In this document: piece after piece, positions 23,787 through 28,314 of the stretch
How the letters are laid out: each line of letters opens with the position of its first letter
How positions within the stretch are numbered: position 1 is the first letter of the stretch
Assembly: GCA_003487005.1 (NCBI GenBank)
Contig: DNFG01000287.1
Coordinates: forward strand, 1 to 28,314
Source: Bryobacterales bacterium
GTDB taxonomy: Bacteria; Acidobacteriota; Terriglobia; Bryobacterales; Bryobacteraceae
Reading direction: 5' to 3'
DNA length: 28,314 nt
Notes under the pieces: model-generated
The model's input: the letters and a program-made list of their open reading frames with translations, nothing else
The model's database searches: none
Told to the model about the DNA's origin: nothing
Made by a program: the position numbers and the translations under genes

Positions 23787-23799
23787 GGCTGCGAAAGCG

Positions 23800-25104
23800 A
23801 TGCTGAAAACCGGGTTCTTCCTTCTTTTTGCCGCCTCCCTGGCTGCGCAGACCTTCCAGGCGGGCGCGGCGCGGCGCGAGATCACCCCGCGTGAACCCGT
23901 CCCGATGTGGGGCTATGGCGACCGCCACGACGCCCTCTCCCAAGGCACGCTCGACCCGCTGTACGCCGATGCCCTCGTGATCGACGCGGGCGGGGAGAAA
24001 CTCGCGATTGTGGGCCTCGACCTCGGCCGCGCACCTGCCGAGCCCTCGCTATTGCGCATCCGCTCGCGGATTCGCAAGGAGACCGGCATTGAGCACTCGT
24101 TCATTTCCGGCTCACACACCCACCACGGACCTGTGCTCGAGTTCACGGACATGGACGGCAAAGGCAAGGGCAAATTTGACGCCGCCTTGCGCTACTACCG
24201 CGAAATGGAAAGCGCCATCGCCGAAGCCGTGATTGAAGCGAACCAGCGTCTTCAGCCTGTGCGGATGGCCGCCGGAGCGGTCGAACTCGACGGCTACAAC
24301 GCCAACCGCCACTCAAAAATCGAGCCCAAGCCGCGTGACCGCCAAATGACCGTGCTCCGGTTGGACACCCTGCAGGGGCGGCCTTTGGCCGTGCTGGTGA
24401 ACTGGGCGGCGCATCCGACATCCATCCCCTCCAGAACTCTCAAGTTCTCCGCCGACTACGTCGGGGCGCTGAAGCGAAAGGTCTCCGAGGCAATGGGCGC
24501 GGCGCCGGTCTTCATTCAGGGGGCCGCCGGCGACTTGCGCACCGACCGCGCCGGCCGGGACTTCGCCGTTTACGGCGAAGCGCTTGGCACCGAGGCCGTC
24601 AAACTCGCCCTCTCACTCACTCCGGTCCCTGTCGACAAGCCCGGACTGCTCGTCCGCGAGGACCGGATGCGCTTCGCCCCGCGGACCGACCTCAGGAACC
24701 CGCTCGTCCGGATGATCTACGAGAAAGCCTTCTTCCCGGAACTCGTCCGGCACTACGAAGATGAATACGCCGATGGCGTCCGCCCCTGGCTGACCGTCGC
24801 GCTGCTGAACGGCGAGATCGGCTTCGTGGGCGCCTCGGGCGAGTTCTTCTCGAATCACGCGGTCCGCCTCCGGGAACGCGCGCGTCTCAAGACGCTTTTC
24901 TTCTTCGGCTACTGCAATGGATACCACCAGTATTTCCCGACCATCGAGGGCGCCGTCGAAGGCGGCTACGGAGCCGACGCGCAAGTAGCTATCGCCGAAG
25001 TCGGCGCCGGGGAACAAATGATGGACCGCGCGCTGGTCTGGCTCTACGAAATGCGGGGAAGGCTCCCGGCTGCCCCCGCCGCCGGGAGCGGCGCCGCGCG
25101 CTAA
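23800..25104 (+). CDS. Secreted neutral ceramidase-like metallohydrolase lacking the usual nucleophile
   Basis: The 434-residue protein has a signal peptide (GFFLLFAASLAA before QT) and resembles the N-terminal catalytic domain of neutral/alkaline ceramidases. Candidate zinc ligands are His106/His108 (GSHTHHGP), His205 (NWAAHPTS), Glu348 (ASGEFFSN) and a Tyr in GYCNGYHQYFP. The motif holding the ceramidase nucleophile, GDVSPN, reads GDLRTD at 244-249, with no Ser. The C-terminal Ig-like domain of full ceramidases is also absent. The fold is well supported but ceramide hydrolysis is doubtful; the substrate is unknown. The ATG at 23800 begins the signal peptide; the open frame upstream crosses a terminator. 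Its stop overlaps the stop of the GH172-type gene by 4 nt. Confidence 0.82.
   Translation: MLKTGFFLLFAASLAAQTFQAGAARREITPREPVPMWGYGDRHDALSQGTLDPLYADALVIDAGGEKLAIVGLDLGRAPAEPSLLRIRSRIRKETGIEHSFISGSHTHHGPVLEFTDMDGKGKGKFDAALRYYREMESAIAEAVIEANQRLQPVRMAAGAVELDGYNANRHSKIEPKPRDRQMTVLRLDTLQGRPLAVLVNWAAHPTSIPSRTLKFSADYVGALKRKVSEAMGAAPVFIQGAAGDLRTDRAGRDFAVYGEALGTEAVKLALSLTPVPVDKPGLLVREDRMRFAPRTDLRNPLVRMIYEKAFFPELVRHYEDEYADGVRPWLTVALLNGEIGFVGASGEFFSNHAVRLRERARLKTLFFFGYCNGYHQYFPTIEGAVEGGYGADAQVAIAEVGAGEQMMDRALVWLYEMRGRLPAAPAAGSGAAR
25062..25089. repeat. Perfect 9-bp inverted repeat inside the ceramidase-like 3' end
   Basis: GCTCCCGGC at 25062-25070 and GCCGGGAGC at 25081-25089 enclose 10 nt. It lies in the last codons of the ceramidase-like gene and 11 nt beyond the stop of the convergent GH172-type gene, where it could end the minus-strand transcript. 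No U-tract follows. Confidence 0.45.
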
Positions 25105-26252
25105 TTCACTTCAAGGAGTTCGCGGCTGGGCAGCTTGGGAAACTTCGCATGGGGCTCGGACTGGTACCAGTACACCACTGAAGCGATGTCGTCCTGCAGC
25201 GGCAGATACTCGCCCTGCGAGTTGGCCTTCCAGCCCAGCGCCTGGATCGTCACCCGCAAATCTTTCTTGAATCGGACCGGGTCGGTGATGTGCCAGCGGT
25301 ACATCCCGAACCGCTGCTGGGAAGCGTAGACGCCGTCGGGCTTGATCACCTGGTGCAATCCCGCGTACGCCGTGCTGAACTCCTGATACTGGCGCGTCAC
25401 CCGGTTCTCGAAATTGTACGAACCGCAGAAATAGTCCTCCGTGCCCGTGCCTGCGATCGTCGGGAACTCCTTGTCACCATCCATGTAGAACTTGATCTCT
25501 CCCTCGCCCCACCAGCCACGGTTGTTCACCCCCCAGGCCATGTACGTTCCGACATAGTGACCCGCGCCCTGGATGCCGTCCACGAGCGTGTACACATCCT
25601 TGAACTTGAGCGGATTCACGCGGCGGAACTGGGCGTGAAAATAGGCGGCATCCGCCGGAACTTCCGTCAGCGTGTAATCGATCTGGTAGTAGAGCACCAT
25701 GTCCTTGTCATCGAGGTTTTCCATGGTGATCCGCGCCTTCTTGCGGAACGGCATCAGCCAGTAGGAATTGAACGCGCTGCCGGGATTCACCGTCACCGCC
25801 AGCGAGTTCAGATGGGCATACTGTCCCCAGCCCATCCCGAAGAAGTCACCGACCGGCACCTCGACCGAGGGTTCGGCCTCGCCATCCCAATACATCCGGA
25901 GGATGGACGTGCGCCAGTGGCCCGTTGGCGTCATCCAGATGTGTTGAATCGCCCCCGAACCGTCGATTTCCGCCAGCGTGAACGTCTCTCCGCCCTTGAT
26001 GCGGACGCTCGGGCTGATCTTCCAGCCCTGGCCGAGGTTGCGGGCGGCGTTTTTGCCGGTACCCTCGGTCGCCATCCCGCCGCGGCCTTTCGCGCCCGTG
26101 AAATTCTCGGGACTGATCGATCGTGTCTCGGCGCTGGACAGGCGGTGCAGGTTGTGCAGACCGGTTTCGAGGCCGTTGAACGGAGGTGGCGCCTGCGCAA
26201 ACAGGATCACCGGAACGGCGAAGGCGAAGACAAGCGGAACACGAATGGACAT
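25101..26252 (-). CDS. Secreted DUF2961/GH172-family protein
   Basis: The 383-residue protein has a signal peptide (VPLVFAFAVPVILFA before QAPPP) and the DUF2961 core, now classified as glycoside hydrolase family 172, whose known members act on fructan- or arabinan-type linkages. Conserved segments are GSGAIQHIWMT near 100, WDGEAEPSVEVPVGDFFG at 122-139, and GEGEIKFYMDGD followed by GTGTEDYFCG at 249-277. Glu250 or Glu252 together with Glu272 are the likely catalytic carboxylates. The substrate is not determined. The ATG at 26250-26252 has AGGAG 7 nt upstream. Upstream lies a TACAAT box that overlaps an 18-bp palindrome. gcvH ends 85 nt upstream in the same direction. Confidence 0.88.
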   Translation of the reverse strand: MSIRVPLVFAFAVPVILFAQAPPPFNGLETGLHNLHRLSSAETRSISPENFTGAKGRGGMATEGTGKNAARNLGQGWKISPSVRIKGGETFTLAEIDGSGAIQHIWMTPTGHWRTSILRMYWDGEAEPSVEVPVGDFFGMGWGQYAHLNSLAVTVNPGSAFNSYWLMPFRKKARITMENLDDKDMVLYYQIDYTLTEVPADAAYFHAQFRRVNPLKFKDVYTLVDGIQGAGHYVGTYMAWGVNNRGWWGEGEIKFYMDGDKEFPTIAGTGTEDYFCGSYNFENRVTRQYQEFSTAYAGLHQVIKPDGVYASQQRFGMYRWHITDPVRFKKDLRVTIQALGWKANSQGEYLPLQDDIASVVYWYQSEPHAKFPKLPSRELLEVN

Positions 26253-26269
26253 GAATTGGCTCCTGGTGG

Positions 26270-26287
26270 CAATGGCCGCGGCCATTG
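26270..26287. promoter_or_regulatory. 18-bp perfect palindrome at the GH172-type promoter
   Basis: CAATGGCCGCGGCCATTG is a perfect palindrome lying just downstream of, and overlapping, the TACAAT box and including the likely transcription start. Its position is typical of a repressor operator. Confidence 0.45.
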
Positions 26288-26289
26288 TA
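26284..26289 (-). promoter_or_regulatory. -10-like TACAAT upstream of the GH172-type gene
   Basis: TACAAT in the context GATACAATGG gives a leader of about 25 nt. Together with the palindrome it suggests the GH172-type gene has its own regulated promoter and is not simply a read-through from gcvTH. Confidence 0.4.
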
Positions 26290-26337
26290 TCAGGAGGAGC
26301 CGCTCTGTCCTTCTTGGACGCCGGCGGACTGAACGGC

Positions 26338-26721
26338 TCAGCCCCCGATGAAGGACTCGTAGTCCCCGGCGGACAAAAGCGCTTCGACTTCGGCCGGGTT
26401 TGTCAGGCGAACCTTGACCAGCCAGGCGTCGCCGTGCGGGTCGGCATTCAGGGATTCGGGGGCGTCCGCCAGCGCCGGGTTCACTTCCAGTACCTCGCCG
26501 CCAACCGGCGAGTAAATGTCGGAAACAGCCTTGACGCTCTCCACTGAGCCGAAGGTGTCGCCGGGGGCGAGTTTCAGGCCGGGCTTGGGGAGGTCGACAT
26601 AGACAATGTCGCCAAGCTCCTTTTGGGCATGGAGGGTGATGCCGATGGTCGCGGTGTCGCCCTCGACGGAGACCCATTCGTGTTCCTTGGTGTAGCGGTA
26701 GGTATCGGGGTAGTTGCTCAT
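26338..26721 (-). CDS. gcvH: Glycine cleavage system H protein
   Basis: This 127-residue lipoyl carrier shuttles the aminomethyl group between the P and T proteins of the glycine cleavage complex. It starts YPDTYRYTKEHEWV and has the lipoylation site Lys64 in SVESVKAVSDIYSPV, with the usual downstream GGEVLEVN and GDAWLVKV. Length and motifs are standard. Its ATG overlaps the gcvT stop by 4 nt (ATGA), so the two are translationally coupled. gcvP is not downstream; a GH172-type gene follows instead. Confidence 0.96.
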   Translation of the reverse strand: MSNYPDTYRYTKEHEWVSVEGDTATIGITLHAQKELGDIVYVDLPKPGLKLAPGDTFGSVESVKAVSDIYSPVGGEVLEVNPALADAPESLNADPHGDAWLVKVRLTNPAEVEALLSAGDYESFIGG

Positions 26722-27818
26722 TTCGATCGCTTGTAAAAAGGAGTGGGGATGGTAACGGCCGCCACGGGGCGGTCGCGAATCATGACCTCAATCGCGCGGC
26801 CCGGTTCGGCCGCCGCTGCCGGCAAAAAACAGAGTCCGATGTTCTTGTTCAGCGTCGGAGACGGTCCGCCCGAAGTGACCCATCCAGCGGACTGTCCGTC
26901 AAGCCGGACCTCGTAACCATCGCGGCCGATACCGCGGTCCGTCATTTCGAAGCCCGTCAATTTGCGCTGAATGCCGGTTTCGCGCTGCTTTTCCAGCGCA
27001 GCCCGGCCGACGAAATCGCCCTTATCGAACTTGACGATCCAGCTCAGTCCTGCTTCGAGTGGCGTGATCGAGGCGTCGATCTCGTGCCCGTACAGCGCCA
27101 TGCCGGCTTCGAGGCGCAAAGTGTTGCGCGCACCGAGGCCACAAGGCTGGATGCCGTGGCCGGCGCCGGCGCCCAGCAACGCCCGCCAAAGTGGTTCGGC
27201 GTGTTCCGGGGTCACATACAACTCGAAGCCGTCCTCGCCCGTGTAACCCGTGCGTGCCACGCGTGCGGGATACCCAGCCGCTTCCGTGTCGGTGAACCAG
27301 TAGTACCGCAGCGAAGAGACGTCCGCGACTGTCACCCGGTTGACCACCGGCAGCGCCGCGGGTCCCTGCACCGCGATCTGCGCCAACCGTGGACCCGCGT
27401 TCTCCACCTCGCAGTCAAAACGATTGTGCTCGACGATGTGCGCGTAGTCTTTGTCCTGGTTCGACGCGTTCACGCAGAGGAAGAACTCGGTGTCGGTGAC
27501 CTTATGCACCAGAATGTCATCCACGAAGCCGCCGGTTTCGTACAGCAGACCCGAATATTGCGCCTGCCCGGTCTGTAACCGCGCGGCGTTATTCGTCGTG
27601 ATGAAGTTGACCAGATCCAGCGCTTGCGGGCCGCGCACCACGATCTCGCCCATGTGAGAAACGTCAAACAGGCCGACGCCCGTCCGGACGGCGTTGTGCT
27701 CCTGGATGATGCCGCTATACTGCACAGGCATTTCCCAACCGCCGAAGTCGACCATCCGGGCCTTGTGCAACAGGTGCGCGTCAAAAAGCGGTGTTCTCTT
27801 CAGAGGAGCTTGGGTCAT
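26718..27818 (-). CDS. gcvT: Glycine cleavage system T protein (aminomethyltransferase)
   Basis: The 366-residue enzyme transfers the methylene carbon from the aminomethyl-lipoyl H protein to tetrahydrofolate, releasing ammonia. Visible family motifs include [35 protein letters not shown] with catalytic Asp101, [13 protein letters not shown] and [13 protein letters not shown], with the C-terminal [17 protein letters not shown]. Length is standard. The ATG at 27816-27818 begins the usual [15 protein letters not shown]; the track upstream adds nine atypical residues and is rejected. gcvH follows with a 4-nt overlap. The 200-nt divergent gap to bacterioferritin has no glycine riboswitch that I can see. 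Confidence 0.95.
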   Translation of the reverse strand: MTQAPLKRTPLFDAHLLHKARMVDFGGWEMPVQYSGIIQEHNAVRTGVGLFDVSHMGEIVVRGPQALDLVNFITTNNAARLQTGQAQYSGLLYETGGFVDDILVHKVTDTEFFLCVNASNQDKDYAHIVEHNRFDCEVENAGPRLAQIAVQGPAALPVVNRVTVADVSSLRYYWFTDTEAAGYPARVARTGYTGEDGFELYVTPEHAEPLWRALLGAGAGHGIQPCGLGARNTLRLEAGMALYGHEIDASITPLEAGLSWIVKFDKGDFVGRAALEKQRETGIQRKLTGFEMTDRGIGRDGYEVRLDGQSAGWVTSGGPSPTLNKNIGLCFLPAAAAEPGRAIEVMIRDRPVAAVTIPTPFYKRSK

Positions 27819-27882
27819 GGCAGTCAGGCATAGATACTCTAACACGGCGGGGGGGCAATTGGGATACTTACGACTGATTTGC

Positions 27883-27903
27883 GGCAGGTGGCCGCCACCT
27901 GCC
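27883..27903. promoter_or_regulatory. Perfect 10-bp inverted repeat between gcvT and bacterioferritin
   Basis: GGCAGGTGGC at 27883-27892 and GCCACCTGCC at 27894-27903 are separated by one base. It lies 64 nt upstream of gcvT and 115 nt upstream of the bacterioferritin gene. Neither side has a T-run, so an operator for one or both genes is more likely than a terminator. The rest of this 200-nt gap holds only the TACAAT box noted separately. Confidence 0.45.
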
Positions 27904-27974
27904 CGGCAGACTCGCCAGTGCTGGTGCTATGTCCAGAAAGTCATTTGCAATTAGGAGTTTAGGGGCTCTGCTGG

Positions 27975-27980
27975 TACAAT
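27975..27980 (+). promoter_or_regulatory. -10-like TACAAT upstream of bacterioferritin
   Basis: TACAAT in the context CTGGTACAATC would give a leader of about 32 nt, long enough to hold the AGGAG ribosome-binding site. A TTGCAA at 27945-27950 is too far away (24 nt) to be a normal -35. Confidence 0.45.
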
Positions 27981-28018
27981 CAGGAAGAAGTTTGGGCTAT
28001 TTCCCAGGAGAGGCTACC

Positions 28019-28314
28019 ATGAAGGGCAACGAAACTGTAATCAACTACCTACAGGAAGTTCTGACTGCCGAACTGACGGCCATCAACCAGTACTTCCTGC
28101 ACGCCGAGATGCTGGAAAACTGGGGCTACGAACGGCTCGCCAAGATCACCAAGAAGGAATCCATCGAGGAGATGGTTCACGCCGAGAAACTTCTCCACCG
28201 GATGCTGTACCTCGACGGCTCGCCCAACATGGGCTCGCTGTTCCCCCTGCGCATCGGCCAGAACGTCAAGCAACAGTTCGAGAACGACCTCGCGCTCGAA
28301 CTCGAAGCGCTCCC
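28019..28314 (+). CDS. bfr: Bacterioferritin, 5' part (runs off the window)
   Basis: The first 98 codons encode the N-terminal two helices and long loop of bacterioferritin, a haem-containing 24-mer that oxidises and stores iron. The ferroxidase ligands Glu18, Glu51, His54 and Glu94, the nearby Tyr25 and the haem-ligand Met52 sit at the same residue numbers as in characterised bacterioferritins. The open start MKGNETVINYLQEVLTAEL is standard. AGGAG lies 9 nt before the ATG. The remaining third helix onward, including the last ferroxidase ligands, is outside the window. Confidence 0.95.
   Translation, partial: MKGNETVINYLQEVLTAELTAINQYFLHAEMLENWGYERLAKITKKESIEEMVHAEKLLHRMLYLDGSPNMGSLFPLRIGQNVKQQFENDLALELEAL

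Noticed and set aside
27819..28018. Glycine riboswitch upstream of gcvT
   Set aside because: I could not find the conserved paired glycine-aptamer core on the gcvT strand; only a short palindrome is present.

Overview
The window is GC-rich (about two thirds by eye) and gene-dense. It reads like a soil or sediment member of the Acidobacteriota, most likely of the Bryobacter/Solibacter type. This is inferred from gene content: a secreted tricorn-like protease, a ceramidase-fold hydrolase, a DUF2961/GH172 protein, GH97, a sulfatase, SCP-x thiolase with DUF35, and signal peptides ending in A-Q. I ran no database search. No tRNA, rRNA, CRISPR array or complete insertion sequence is visible, and no gap between genes exceeds 300 bases.

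Bases 1-118 are AT-rich (about 38% GC by count) and cut off the ispH reading frame. A leftward block follows. ispH and a SWIM/SNF2 helicase each have a TAYAAT box just before the start. Next come a tricorn-like protease and a tight operon read from 9980 down to 7125: ECF sigma factor, zinc-binding anti-sigma factor, secreted unknown, 84-residue unknown, and YkgJ-type cysteine-cluster protein. Rightward from 10110 are an SCP-x-type thiolase, an OB-only DUF35 partner and a class I aminotransferase, then a strong hairpin and a small LuxR-type regulator. Leftward again are an iron-dependent alcohol dehydrogenase and a secreted PQQ-type beta-propeller protein, overlapping by 13 nt. Opposite them is an unknown secreted 538-residue protein.

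The region 17266-26252 is carbohydrate-oriented: a sulfatase overlapping a secreted GH97 glycosidase, a leftward pair (Gfo/Idh/MocA oxidoreductase and sugar isomerase/epimerase), a divergent nitrilase-family amidohydrolase, an orphan PAAR spike-tip protein, a secreted ceramidase-like hydrolase, and a GH172-type enzyme. The window closes with gcvT-gcvH (no gcvP in view) and the 5' part of bacterioferritin.

Three patterns cut across genes. Many transcription units have a TAYAAT-like box so close to the start codon that leaders would be very short or absent. Two convergent gene pairs share the same design: stop codons overlapping by 4 nt, with a perfect 9-bp inverted repeat inside the end of the plus-strand gene. 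Six of seven predicted signal peptides place Gln directly after the cleavage site.
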